A stretch of 64,000 bases of DNA from Sipunculus nudus. Its lineage: Eukaryota > Annelida > Sipuncula > Golfingiida > Sipunculidae. The notes under the pieces are model-generated. The model saw only the letters and a program-made list of their open reading frames with translations, was not told where the DNA came from and ran no database searches. Positions 24,020 to 35,406 of the stretch are shown piece by piece (the stretch's first letter is position 1; each line of letters opens with the position of its first letter). The stretch lies in assembly GCA_026874595.1 (NCBI GenBank), contig CM049316.1, forward strand, positions 65,951,176 through 66,015,175. Direction: 5' to 3'. The position numbers were made by a program, and so were the translations under genes.

Positions 24020-24490
24020 TTAAAGGGGCCCACTCACCGACCTAACCCTATAAACTAAAGATAATCTCTTGAAACTTTTATACAAATAGGCCAGAAAATA
24101 TGGATATCATCACACACAGGCTGCTTGTTTTGTTTATATCACCGTGTTTATAATACGTGGGGGCCCGCCCAAATAATCAAAACAAAATCCAAAAGGGCAT
24201 TTGGCGGCAGGTCAGATAAGCCAGAACTTTGCAAATGGAGTTTCGCATCCAGTTACTATTTTAATTCTTCATATATGCAACCTACCACCTTAGGTTACAT
24301 GTTTTTCCCGTTTGTCAAACTTGCTGTGTTAACAAACATGTTGTTGATAAACATGTTTATACATCCTTCAAAAAGGTGTTTTAAAAAAACTTTCACAACT
24401 AGAATTATCCTTAGATAATTAATATATGCACAGAAAAATCCAGAAATCACATAAATTCTTTTCAAAAGGTAGGTGAATGGGCACCTTTAA
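24020..24490. repeat. TTAA-bounded MITE with ~20-bp inverted ends
   Basis: The left end is TTAAAGGGGCCCACTCACC (24020-24038). The right end, read in reverse, is TTAAAGGTGCCCATTCACC (24472-24490). Two differences in 19 bases, a length of 471 bp and TTAA at both borders point to a non-autonomous DNA transposon inserting at TTAA, as piggyBac-like elements do. No transposase is present. A 97-codon open frame inside has no known motif. Confidence 0.65.
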
Positions 24491-24843
24491 GCTGTCATAT
24501 CACGGCTCAGACATAAGACTTGAGAGCTGAATGTCTCCAGTTCGGTCATCGCATATGAAGATAAATGATGAAATTTCATTACAACCTCCTCCAAGAATCG
24601 GCCTAAAGCCTCAACTACGGGGCTTGGCTGCTTGATTTTTAATTCCCATACGTGAAATAGTTGAATAGAACGAATGACCTGAACGCTAAGCTTGAACAAA
24701 AGTAGTACCTCCCACTTTGCATAAACGTTCACGCTCAAGTTTGTGAAACCTGACTGGGCATTACGATCACAAAGCAAAGTTAATGACACGAAAAACTTAC
24801 CAAACGTCGACTTAGCACGATAGAAACTCAAAGAACGAATCAT
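24487..24843 (-). CDS. Uncharacterised 118-codon open frame
   Basis: An ATG-started frame on the minus strand runs from 24843 to a TAA that overlaps the TTAA border of the MITE. The DNA is clearly less AT-rich than its surroundings and codon choice looks unremarkable. The predicted protein is mostly helical in character, with hydrophobic positions such as SVNVYAKWEVLLLFKLSVQV and ALGRFLEEVVMKF. I recognise no family, and I see no signal peptide. A good splice-donor match (GTTTG|GTAAGT, about plus 24795) falls inside the frame, so it could equally be part of a spliced transcript or a piece of an unlisted repeat. Confidence in its being a gene is low. Confidence 0.2.
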   Translation of the reverse strand: MIRSLSFYRAKSTFGKFFVSLTLLCDRNAQSGFTNLSVNVYAKWEVLLLFKLSVQVIRSIQLFHVWELKIKQPSPVVEALGRFLEEVVMKFHHLSSYAMTELETFSSQVLCLSRDMTA

Positions 24844-25417
24844 AGAAAGATCAAAACAAATAGGGACAATGTTACGTCAGTACATTTCCAGGTGATCGGA
24901 TAAATGTGTGTACCATAACGGCTTAGCGCCGGTAGTTCTGAATAACCCATTAAGCTTAATTAGACACGGTGATCGGTGCCTTTTGTATTTTGAAGGGAAT
25001 CATTATCCTTTGTATCATATATATATTTTTTCTAAAACATATTTTCCAAATATTGTGTTTTTTACTTTTCGGTTGATAGAGGTTTATTTCAGTTCCTCGA
25101 TGTAGATTTAAGGAAAACAAATTTTCTGAAAAAAAAGAGATATTGATATTCGAACTTCAGCTGTACTTAAATTCTCATACCACTTCTAGGACTATATGAG
25201 TTGGAGATAATGCAGGTTTAACCAGTGACTAATTACAACAACACGAGACCTTAAATTGGACCCCCCCCCCCCCCCTCCCCGAGGCATAAAGTTAATAACG
25301 ACTGTTCAGGTGACGTCTATTTCTCCTTTAAATCTACTACTCAATACAAGTTAAACATTACTGAGACTTTCATGTTAATAAACAATGAAGTATAAGACGT
25401 TCACGACGTTCCCATAA
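24844..25417. other. No gene recognised; 15-base or longer C run
   Basis: The sequence includes a C run at 25260-25276. No coding motif is visible. Confidence 0.45.
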
Positions 25418-25939
25418 CAGGGGCGTCAATATAGGGGGGATAGGGTATATTACCCCCACACACAAACACCCCACCCACAGACACAAACACTTTATGGCAA
25501 AGGGTGCATTGTCAATTTAATCACCTCCCCCTTCCCCCTCACACTTTTCAGAGAAGTATAGCTACCACCACGAAGATGATCGCCCCGTTTATTTGAATAG
25601 CCCGCTTAAATGAATATTATCATTTGACAAATATGATATTTAATTTAACGATATCGAATTTATATTAATAAATAGCATAAAGACTTTGGTTCCATTTATG
25701 AATTTATTATGAAATATTATATCTAAACCTGGTTAAGGATGAACGTATACTTTGGAAAATAATACCTTATGTTCTAACAAAATTATGCTTAATTGTAACA
25801 TATTTGAAATGTGTCATACAGACGCTTAAAGAGATAAATATATAATTTCCGCCGAATACAGTTTGGATGTTTGTGTGCGTGTGTGTGTCTTTGTGTCATC
25901 AACCCCCCCCCCCCCCGGGAAGTTAAATTGACGCCACCG
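25418..25939 (+). repeat. Family G MITE with CAGGGGCGTCAAT ends, copy 1
   Basis: The left end CAGGGGCGTCAAT is mirrored by ATTGACGCC at the right end. Inside lie G-rich and C-rich arms (25434-25448 and a C run at 25903-25917) and an AT-rich core. The core block GAAATATTATATCTAAA...TATTTGAAATGTGTC is shared with 63478-63600. Terminal CAG and G/C arms suggest a hAT-like non-autonomous element. Confidence 0.65.
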
Positions 25940-26756
25940 ACACTTAATGGAAGCCCAACAGTGTCATCCAAGCCTCTGTGGAAGTTAATTTATAAATGAT
26001 GTAATAAAAATAAGTAAGTCTCACCTTTTTATATTGCTTTCCAGGGAATGCTCAGAACAAACCGAACACAGAACATTGTATGACTGGAAATCAATATATT
26101 TTTGTCTTAATTGGTAAGCCCCTTAATTTATTTCCTTTCATATCAAAAGAATAAAAATAACGATTTGAATCAAGTGATGAGGCTGCAGTCACCAAAATGT
26201 TGATCCGACACTAGACTCGGTAACATTAAAAAAAGCTCTCTCAGCTGGGTGAACAAGGCCGAGGAACATCAGGAAATTGTAGAAACAGTTTGGGATTGTA
26301 CAAAGGAATGGATGGAAATTTAACTCGGCAGTTGTTTAGAAATAGATGAGAAATGGAGCCTGGGTAGAATGTGCACTGGTTAACCTTAGATGTTTTGTTG
26401 AAAATTACTGTCAGCTGATTTATTCGAGGTGTGGCCTAGGTAATCACGGGCCTGAATAATGTATGAGAGATATTATATTAAGACGAAGCTCCGCTGAACA
26501 CGTCAAAAAACCTACTAATGAGGAAATGAAGGTTGGAGATTTTATGCGGAATTGGTTTTAATGATAAACAGGAGGTCTTGGATTATGGTTCATATGACAG
26601 TTTGTTTGACGGGTAATAATATTAATAGAAACAAGATTAAGAACGGTAGCTAAGTTTGGATATAACATAGTTAGTTAAAGTAGATAGGACTGTTTCTTTT
26701 AACTAAACTTTTTTTAGTTTTGAAATTTAAATATATATACTAAACTAAAGATAAGC
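25940..26756. other. No gene recognised
   Basis: AT-rich DNA with no shared repeat or coding motif. Confidence 0.4.
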
Positions 26757-26997
26757 ACTCAGAGAATGCAGACCTCCGCAAAGACAGCTCATCCACCCAT
26801 ATGGCATTGTCAGAAATGCAGCATTTTTCCGTTACAAATCCTGGTTGCAGATGGTGATCCGGATCACCCTCAACATTAATCAATGGTTTAATGTAACATT
26901 GCCTAGCTATCCGGAAAATTTCATAAAAATCTGTTTATAACTTTTTGAGTAATGTTGATAACAGACAAACAGACAGACCAGCACTAATGGGTAATAA

Positions 26998-26999
<2 letters not shown>
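26757..26999 (+). repeat. Family A dispersed repeat, copy 2
   Basis: It begins ACTCAGAGAATGCAGACC then TCCGC. The order of blocks is as in copy 1, and it continues through TTTTTGAGTAATGTTGATAA to ACAGACAAACAGACAGACC. The 3' terminus is replaced by the (TA)n tract. Confidence 0.8.
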
Positions 27000-27074
<75 letters not shown>

Positions 27075-27077
27075 TAT
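27000..27077. repeat. (TA)n microsatellite at the end of a family A copy
   Basis: About 35 TA units. The tract starts exactly where the terminal part of the repeat would be expected. Confidence 0.95.
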
Positions 27078-27689
27078 CCAATTATACAAACCTATTGTTA
27101 GACAACCATTTCTCGAAAGAATTGGCATTTAAATATCATTAAAAATTGTAATATATATGCAATAAAGTTGAACATAAACAGTTTTTGCAGCCGGGGAAAT
27201 AGCGCAATTTCCGATCTCCTGACGATGAGACAAACAGATGCAATTGAATGACAAGAACGATAAACACATTTTTTCCACCCATGTTTTTACACCAGTTCTC
27301 AGCGTTTGTATGATAAATGATTCTCTGCTATGTGGCCGTTTTAACTCACCCTGCCTGCTTGCAGTGATTCACATAGGACATTCGATAATTCCTGAGTTGG
27401 TCCCGGAATGATCAATCGACGCATGGCAGTTCGTTTGATATAATTATTCATGATAAAATTATTGATTATAACCAGGGCAGTCACAACGATATTTAATATA
27501 AGTTGAAAATCATCGCATATATTTATTTCTGATTGATTAGGTAGAGCTTAGAGAAGCCACGTAAGTAATATCACGCATGGTCCGCCTTTGGCATTGAAAA
27601 TAAGTACATGCCTGTAATAACAATAGCTGGAGGTGTACCAATAATTTCGACGTGCCACCTGTGACATCCGATATTTAGTGTGGACACAA
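27078..27689. other. No gene recognised
   Basis: No coding motif or shared repeat seen. Confidence 0.4.
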
Positions 27690-27885
27690 ATGGCAGCCCC
27701 CGTAAGCGGTTTCGAGAAAGTGCGGAAAATAAATCTATCGGGGTTTGATGAGGGCGCGGGTATGCGACACGAAGGTACTCCAGTCGTCCAGGCGGGTATC
27801 TATCTACGAATAGTTTACTGGTAAGCCTAAAAGAGGAATTGTATCTGCATAATTTAAAGCGGAATAACGCTTTTTATGGATCAAA
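27690..27885 (+). repeat. Family C dispersed repeat, copy 2
   Basis: It begins GGCAGCCCCCGTAAGCGG, then TTTCGAGAAAGTGCGG, GCGACACGAAGGTACTCC and AAGCGGAATAACGCTTTTT. This is the same order as the minus-strand copies read in reverse. The middle (27800-27845) has diverged. Confidence 0.75.
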
Positions 27886-28149
27886 TGCAAATCGTCAAAC
27901 TACTGTCGGATTTATCCTGGCGAAGGAAAAAGTCAGACGTCTGGAATACAAAAGTAACATGACATAGTAACAATAGTAACAGAACCAAATCTTCGAAGTG
28001 AGGAGACTACGTGATGGCTACGATCTGTATAATAGTATACGACACGCGTTGAAAAGGTAAAGTTAGGCGGTTTATAGGGTGATGTCACCGATGATGTCAG
28101 TCTCATCCGACTTTATTTTAAACTTTGCCTACCTGGTCTTTCGGGCCTG
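27886..28149. other. No gene recognised
   Basis: Short spacer between a family C copy and a SINE. Confidence 0.35.
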
Positions 28150-28413
28150 TTCATTCTTGTAGATTTAATTTTCTCGGCTTTCTCGAGAGCCTACAACCAA
28201 GCAGCCACACACGAGGCTAAAGGGATTTTCGTTCTACATTTGCATTACACCCATATTTGACCAGTACCCATTGACTCGTGTTTGAGGGGAGCGACTCTTG
28301 TGGTAAAGACTTTCGCCAGGAGTGTCAGCGCGGCAGACGGTCAGATCTAGACGCGAACTGATAACCTAGCGGTTACGCGTACAGCGTACTAACGATTACG
28401 CCACCACGCTCCA
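28150..28413 (-). repeat. tRNA-derived SINE
   Basis: On the minus strand the head carries an A box TGGCGTAATCG (plus 28393-28403), a full match to TRGYNNARNNG. A B box-like AGTTCGCGTCT (28349-28359) follows with a 33-base gap, the spacing of a tRNA. A non-tRNA body follows down to about 28150. Polymerase III internal promoters of this kind start SINE transcription. The head cannot fold as a normal tRNA gene, so I do not call a tRNA. Confidence 0.65.
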
Positions 28414-28837
28414 TGTTGATGATCACAAGTGTAAGGGTGGTGGAATGTATGATGTTATTTGATATGCTACATCACTTTCAGACAGAAACAGATGATACAG
28501 CAAACCTCGGGTCGTCCCAACGAAGACTTGAGATGTTCACCCGAAATTTGATTGATCCATATAGTTCTGAGATTCCATCCTAAGATTCCTTGATGTACCA
28601 AAGTCTATAGCCACATGTACCATTTAAGGGCATATCCGTGGGTTAAAAATGAAAAATGTTCAAAGGTGACATGGAACACCCAGCGGCGCAGCTATATGAC
28701 AAACGTCTTGACAGTTTTGTCCCATGTATCGAGAAAGTATGCCTGGTAAACTATCATTGTTGGTTGACCCCATATCAGCAGCCCATATTCGTTATGGCAT
28801 ACCTGTCAGGTATCTTTTTTTTTGTAATTTGAGGATT
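28414..28837. other. No gene recognised
   Basis: No coding motif or shared repeat seen. Confidence 0.35.
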
Positions 28838-29064
28838 TGGGCGTGGTCCAAGAAAAACGTTATTCCGCTTTAAACTTTGCCGATACACGTCCACGTACCA
28901 ACAAAGTTTTTCTCCCGGACCTGTCCCTCCCCAGAGTACTTTCGTGTCGCATCCTAAACTACCCTTGTACCCTTGTCTTGTCCAACGATGGCAAGTTTAT
29001 TTCTCCCAGTTTCTCCCAACCGCTCATGCAGCCTGCCAATTTGCGTACCGGTACACATTAAAAC
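28838..29064 (-). repeat. Family C dispersed repeat, copy 3
   Basis: This is the most complete minus-orientation copy: GGGCGTGGTCCAAGAAAAAC, GTTATTCCGCTTTAAACTTT, GCCGATACACGTCC, GGACCTGTC, GAGTACTTTCGTGTCGC, TTTATTTCTCCCAGTTTCTC and ACCGGTACACATTAAAAC. The 74-codon open frame within it is not a gene. Confidence 0.8.
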
Positions 29065-30437
29065 CCGAGTCGTGCCAGGTCGCATGTTGAAATTTAGGGT
29101 TAACCGCTAGTTTGAAATAAATGGAACTTTTCAGCTTTGAGCAAAATTAACATTTGAGTATTCTTTCATTAAATGTAACAAAAGCAGGCTTGGGGTATTA
29201 TCAACCACTGTCAGTTTAGAAACAATTTCACATTCGCAGTTCATTTAAAACCTTGAGCTTCGTAAAATATTTACAGATTAATTAAGAGATATGACGCACT
29301 GACACATTTCGTTTTGTCTTTTCAACATTTTATTTCGGAAAACAGTGGAACTGAAGATGGAAAGAGTTGGTTGAGTTAGAACTTAAAGACTCGCTCCCTG
29401 ATCATATATTCCGTTCAAGTGTACCTACACAAACATCGGATTAACACAGTATTTAAAGTGTACAAATATCTTTGTTCTATATTTTTGGAGATAATAAAAG
29501 AAACAGGTGATTGTAGGCTTCCAGCATAGAGTAGCAATACGGAATTCTTGTTTCCAAGCCAACTAGACAAACAGATATTCTAGATGTTTTTCACGGGTAC
29601 GAAAACAAACATAAAAATAACGAACGTTTATCATAGCACTGCATCCTTTGGGAAAGGTTATAAACAATTAAAGTCATATTGCTTTTTCTGAACATGCCCA
29701 GTTAAAAAAAAAAAGCCGTGTCCCGCCCTTGAGAAAAGAAACCCATTCAAGGGAATGGCAGCGTCGCATGCATTTTCATCAGGAAAACCGTAAAAGAATT
29801 TCCTCTGCGTGATTTAGATGAAACTGTTCACTAGACCCAGAATCACACGTTAGCATCTTTTGTGAGGCTGCCCGTATGCCATTCAGGTTTAAGATCACAA
29901 CTTGTGATATATTCCAGCCTGAAAATGTAGTAGATACTCCCTTTGTTGGCGTTTATCAAACGAAACCAGCTTTGAGGTTTCACCTGGACTTTCGATACAC
30001 ATATCCTCTTAACTCTTGATTTGCGGATTTATATAAGATGCGGTATGCATGCGAGATGGTCTGAGCCATTCTGTTACTATTCTAGGTTGGATGAAGGCCC
30101 TTTTTTTATAGAAACTGCAATAACAGTGGATTTACCGTTCTGGTATAAGTGGTGTGTGTAGTAAAATGCCAGGTCTACTCCCGCGTGGAACGTTTTGCTT
30201 GATTTCCGGTGAACATAGGGATATTAAATAAGTTCTCCGCCCTGGCTGTGTCACACTATGGTTGGATAGTATTGTCACTGTGACGACGGAATCAAATAGA
30301 ATAGCATATGTTCAAGGTCATTTGCGTGCCAACCAGGCCGGATTCGATTTGAAGCCAGTCTCTAATTAAGAGAGTTCGCGTATACGCAGTGTACCTTGGA
30401 AAATGGTTTAATCCCTAAAGAGGAAGAACATTCGATA
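29065..30437. other. No gene recognised
   Basis: Mixed AT-rich DNA with no coding motif and no shared repeat. Parts such as 29740-30080 are less AT-rich but carry only short frames. Confidence 0.4.
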
Positions 30438-30824
30438 CACTGTGGTTGGTTTCACATTCGCGGGCCTAAAATTTCGCGATTTTCAATTTATCATTGTTTC
30501 GCGACAGTTTAATAACAATGAACATGAATTAGTTATATTAAATGATCTGTACGCAAAAACGTAAAAATTAGATGAAGACTGAAGGTAAAAAGTTAAATTC
30601 TATTTCGTTAATGGCAGATTATCTCAAAGACTGGATATGATTTATTATAGCAGCCATCGATTTAAGGGTAACATACAAGATCTTTTGTCATTTATATATC
30701 AATATTTTGCGTTCCCCTTCACCGATGGGGCATCTTATTCCTGAGGGTTTTTTTCGCAATAATTTCCCCCTCGCGAATATCGCGAATTTGAAACCATCGC
30801 GAACAAAAAGACAACCAAAGTAAA
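30438..30824. repeat. TTCGCGA-rich inverted-repeat element, MITE-like
   Basis: The left side reads GTGGTTGGTTTCACATTCGC. The right side, read in reverse, reads CTTTGGTTGTCTTTTTGTTC then GCG, so GGTTG...TTCGCG is a terminal inverted pair. Subterminal CGCGA motifs repeat six to seven times, pointing inwards from both ends. Clustered subterminal motifs usually serve as transposase binding sites in DNA transposons. The core is AT-rich with no open frame. Confidence 0.55.
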
Positions 30825-31805
30825 TTCTACCTAAGTCACAAATACAGTGCCCTGCTCTTACTCGAATAACCTTCTCTTAAATAAGTCACGAGCCTTAACA
30901 AGGAAAATTTAACCGGGTGGTTCCCAATAATTGATTTATCAGCTGGCATATAATTAAAAGGTAAATAGGTAAATAGTTTAATTCTCATTGTTCCGCATAC
31001 TCTGCTGAAATTACTCATCTGGTATCCTGTTGTAAATCTAATTAACACACGGATAACCACTTTACTTAAGACAGAGCACCTCTTTCAACCAGGCAAATTC
31101 GATTGGATGTCATCCCATAATTGACTGAACCGTTGTCGTACAATTTGTGCGTAGACCAGTTGGCTATTCCCGGCTTCAGAAATACGGTCTGCATTTTCCA
31201 TTGAATTCAATGATCTAGTATTCTTACTGTTATTATAGATGGTGACTCATGGATTTTGAGAGAACGTATCTCATTGGAAAAAAAAACCAGAAATATGTTA
31301 TAAGATGCATGTTTACGTTCTTGTATAAATTACAGCCTGAAACCTGCGGGCTTTTTTCCCCTTTCTTTAATCATTCTCTAAACCCAGCTATACCGTAATA
31401 GAAGGAGAACATGCATGGGAAAGCTATTGGCACAATAAATTCAGACGTTTTCTTTATTTTATATATGATGTCTCCCAAAACATAAAACACCCAAAAAGCA
31501 CTACCATATGGAATTCCAAAGACATATTGCCAAATTTACCAGGATGCTCGTTGGAAGCTACTAAATACTTAATATTACCCAGTCCTCCAATTTAGAACTG
31601 GACCAAAAGAAAGAATGGTTTTGTGATAGCTTGGAGGTTCAAATCTAAAAAGAAGGAATGTCTCGGGTCATTCCCGACTCCTGGTCAGGCTATCCGCACC
31701 CTTCCACCAGTGGTTGTTTCTACTCAATACGATCCGCGCCTAGTTGGAATTGAAGGGCTGGCCGGGCTACTTATCTTCACCGTTAAAATTTAAATAAAAA
31801 AAACA
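30825..31805. other. No gene recognised
   Basis: No coding motif or shared repeat seen. Confidence 0.4.
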
Positions 31806-32230
31806 CATTTCAAGGTAACACTTTTTGTTTACATTTCACATTAGAAAATATAATTTTTTTCCATCCGTATAATAAAAACAACCATGTTTATGGAATTTGA
31901 TATTTGTTTCAGTGTATTATAACGAACCAGAAGCGGATACAGGGGGTCCGCCGGTCCCCCCCCCCTCTTTTTTTTTGCAGCTCCCTCAATTTTTTAAGGG
32001 TTTCAGATCAAATTTTGTAGCCTGGACTCCCCTCTTTTTTTTACCTGGGGACCTTTTTCAAGGTTTTGTCATTAGTCTTTCAGGGTTGGACCCCTCCTTT
32101 CCCTAAATCCTGGATCTGCCACTGCAGACTACATTACCCTCATTAATGCATTTTATACCTACGCCTGCTGTATTAAGAAACCCAAGTGTACTGTGAGGAC
32201 AGATGTTCTATACGTGCAGAACTTCCTATT
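31806..32230 (-). repeat. Family D dispersed repeat, copy 3, split by a MITE
   Basis: The left part (31806-31927) matches 2691-2830: CATTTCAAGG, TTTGTTTACATTTC, CCATGTTTATG. The right part (32125-32230) matches from 2836 on: CTACATTACCCTC, ATTTATACCTAC and a CTGTGAGG that corresponds to CATTGTGGG. The two parts are separated by the family E copy at 31928-32124. Confidence 0.65.
31928..32124 (-). repeat. Family E hAT-like MITE, copy 3, nested in family D
   Basis: The ends are CAGAAGCGGATACAGG and, read in reverse, CAGTGGCAGATCCAGGATTT. C-rich arms and a TTTTGTAGCCTGGACTCC block lie inside. Comparison with the unbroken family D copy at 2690 shows that this 197-bp element was inserted into an existing repeat. 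I cannot see a clean 8-bp duplication. Confidence 0.75.
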
Positions 32231-32956
32231 TGAAAAGTTATATTTGAACGGTGGTTTCCATTAAATTTCCAGCCTTACCAAAAGTGTAATTTCTTCCCGC
32301 CGGCCAGCTGACATAACCGATCACCGACCGTTCTGAAATTTGGGCATGTCAAAAACGATACATGTTCATCCAGCTAATTATCTTCGGTCATGTATCAATA
32401 TGCCACAAAATTTAATATTTTCTTATATTTAAGCTAATTAAATTATGGACCATTTGAATATTTTGCATAAGAAAAAACGCGCGACTGTCATGCGGGTAAC
32501 AGCAAAAATAAGCACGCCTGTCGACGTTACCATCTTAATATAAGAAAATGATCGGCGTCAAATTCCGAGTTTTCTGTTTCCAAATCATTTAATGCATTTA
32601 GTTAATCATATCTGAAACCTTATTAAGGCAATATGTAAGTTGAACACTCCCTCGTGAGTAAGATTTTTTTACGCTAAGGGACCTTCCAGGGCGATAGTCC
32701 CAGTCTTCCTCAACTAGCGGGCGCCATTTTGCTCTTCATTTATTTTTTATACGTCACCTGATCGGAGATATGGATAGTGTCTGGGGGATTAAAGATGACA
32801 GACTGCATGTATGATAGGGTGCAAGCGCCTTCCTGATTCCACCGACAGAATTAAAGAAAAAGAAGATGTCAAACTGGAACGTCTGGATGGCTATTGAACT
32901 TTCAGCTGAAGGAGGCAAAGCTGACGCCAACTCTGCTCAGCATCTACAAGAGTAGT
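32231..32956. other. No gene recognised
   Basis: The stretch 32790-32950 is less AT-rich and looks weakly coding-like but has no sustained frame. Confidence 0.35.
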
Positions 32957-33200
32957 ACATGCCTGTTTGAGGATGTAACTTCACACTGCGCAGAGTCGGA
33001 CTCACACGAATACTACTCTTCTGGTTAGGGTTTGTGGGCTTTGGAAACTGCGGCCCACAATGCACCGGGGCTTCTACATACACAGATGGTACAGATATAA
33101 GTGTAATGGGGAATGTAATGTAATCCGTATCAAATATGCTGGATAAGAATTTTTTCGAGGCAAATCACCTAGAAATGATGTTTTCTGGTAAGGACTTGAG
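32957..33200 (+). repeat. Family D dispersed repeat, copy 4
   Basis: It is nearly identical to 4541-4585 at its start. The match then continues through CTGGTTAGGGT, CCACAATGCA, GGGGCTTCTACATACAC and AGATATAAGTG to TGGTAAGGACTT. Confidence 0.75.
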
Positions 33201-33689
33201 AATTCTACATGTGAACTACAGAATGACAATGTTTTTTATCTCTAATGAAAAAATCTGAACCAGGATTAACTATTGGTAACTTGTTTTCACTTTTCCCACA
33301 GCTTAGTGTTCCCGTGATGTTATATACTGATCAATACACTGGTCGATTATCACAAAGACACAATACACATAGACAGGATGAATAAGAAAAGACGTACTGC
33401 CATTCCTAGACAGAGAAATGGAACGTTATAGGTCGTAATATAGCAAAATACAAAAGAACAACGGTTTGCATCGCAATATGCAATGATGAATGGAAGAACA
33501 TATTGAAAAAAATCAAAGGGTTCTGATGCCAGACTCAACACGGTCTGGTGAGTGGTAGATTTGTGTGATAGTTCACACAGTGTGATCTGGCTAAATCACT
33601 TGTCGCCTGTCCGAATGACGAGATAGAGATCATTGCCGGTTCATAGGCCGGATAATAAAGCCAGCACCTCACGGTTGGTTTGCTTCATG
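33201..33689. other. No gene recognised
   Basis: No coding motif or shared repeat seen. Confidence 0.35.
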
Positions 33690-33922
33690 CAGGGGCAGAT
33701 ACAGGATTTTAGAATACGGGACGGGAAGAAAAGAGAAAAAAGGAAGGGCAAGAGAAGAGGTTCTCCTCATATTTTAGAAAAGTTTCGAAACTTTAGGCTG
33801 TACTGGGGTATCTAGAAAAGAATCATGATAAAAACTCCGGCCCTTGTATTTTGTGGTTTGCGCCCGCCTATTTTCTTATTCCCAGATTTTAGTTTCAAAA
33901 GCCCCCCCCCCCCCCCCCCGGT
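33690..33922 (+). repeat. Family E-like element, diverged copy 4
   Basis: It begins CAGGGGCAGATACAGGATTT, the family E terminus. After a purine-rich stretch it ends with CAGATTTTAG, a C run (33903-33919) and GGTCAG. The interior cannot be aligned securely with the other copies. Confidence 0.5.
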
Positions 33923-35406
33923 CAGGCTTAGCATGTGTTTACCTTACTCATTTGCTGAAGTGGGTGTTCGCACTTAATATTGTAAGAATATTCCAAATAC
34001 CCTAAAATAGATACACCTCTATTACACTATAAGTGGACTTACCGATTAATGCCCGGATGATAATGGCCAGAGTGAGGCATAGAAGCACTTACCCAGGTAG
34101 CGGACCGAGGGTGTTGACCCCATCCTATGGCTCTTAGGTAAGTCACTTAGTAACCAGGGCCTTCGCGTATAACTATATAAGCATCGGCGACGTTGAGTAG
34201 CATGCAACCCTCCATATTTTCAGTAAAGCGAATACCCCCATAGACTGGCAGTATGATCATGTTTAACTTAGTCATAACAACATTTCCAATTCGGACAGAC
34301 ATTTCGGCCATTTGGTGATTTAAAACTTAATTTATTTTATCCGTAGAAGAAATCCTACTATATGAACCTTTCAAGAAGAATCACTGAAGTCAGTCATGAT
34401 ATTGAACAACATCTTTGAAACCCATTCAGTCAAGCCTGCGTCTGGTACACGTTGGTGGCTGAGTACACGCAGCACCACCTATATCCATCAGCTAAACTGG
34501 GTGCTATAGTTTCCGGTTTTTAAAATAACTAGGGGATCGGTCGTAATCTATAAAACGTATACCTCCTCCAACGGTCTGTAATAGGTACTTTCATGAAAAC
34601 GTCGGAAATCCGTTCCAATTTGATATCCATAATGCTGATTCAGCAACAACTACCAAAGACAAGAGTTAAGACTGACTGGTCTAAGTACACCAATAAGTAA
34701 ATGAAATTCATTAAAAATTCATTAATAGTAAATCTTTAAAAGAAGAGTGACAGAAAGCATTACTTTGGCTGAGTTTGAGATCATGTGACTCACCCCGTCC
34801 TTTTACTGGCTTAACTGTCACAACACAAAACACATATGTTTAGGTGCTCGAAAAGCAATATTGTTAATTATTCAGTAGTATTGTGCAAAATATGATACAA
34901 ATAACAGCTTATACTAATATATCTTTGCTTTTATCGAGAATCCGCTGGTGAAGTTATTGCATCAGAAGTAAAAGAAATAAAATATGATGAAAATTAATGA
35001 GCTTTAACTAATATGACAACTATTAATACCCATATCACATTATTCATGTCACATAACTAGTAATGAATTAACCATGTTCTATAGATCAAATGTAATATGA
35101 TGCAACAATTTGTTTTATAGAAATAATAAAAGATTTTTGATAATGGGTTTTATGAACATTGCTTTGAAATATTTTCCTCGCCATCCATTCTGCCTTTAAT
35201 ACTTTTCGGAATTGATATTCTGTTTTCAGAGGCCACGCTCCAAACAATAACTCTTTATAGATGTAATACAAAACTGTGACAATGGGCTTTATTAGGCCTC
35301 TTTCGGGTGATTTAAAAATCGATGTCATACCTCACCGGTATTATCTGGTCTCGGAACAGATCAAAGGAGAATAAATGTGTAATAAGATGTTACCCCCTGT
35401 TTTCAG
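33923..35406. other. No gene recognised
   Basis: AT-rich DNA. Isolated splice-site look-alikes occur (for example TTAG|GTAAGT near 34136), but none gives an open exon with a matching acceptor. Confidence 0.4.
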
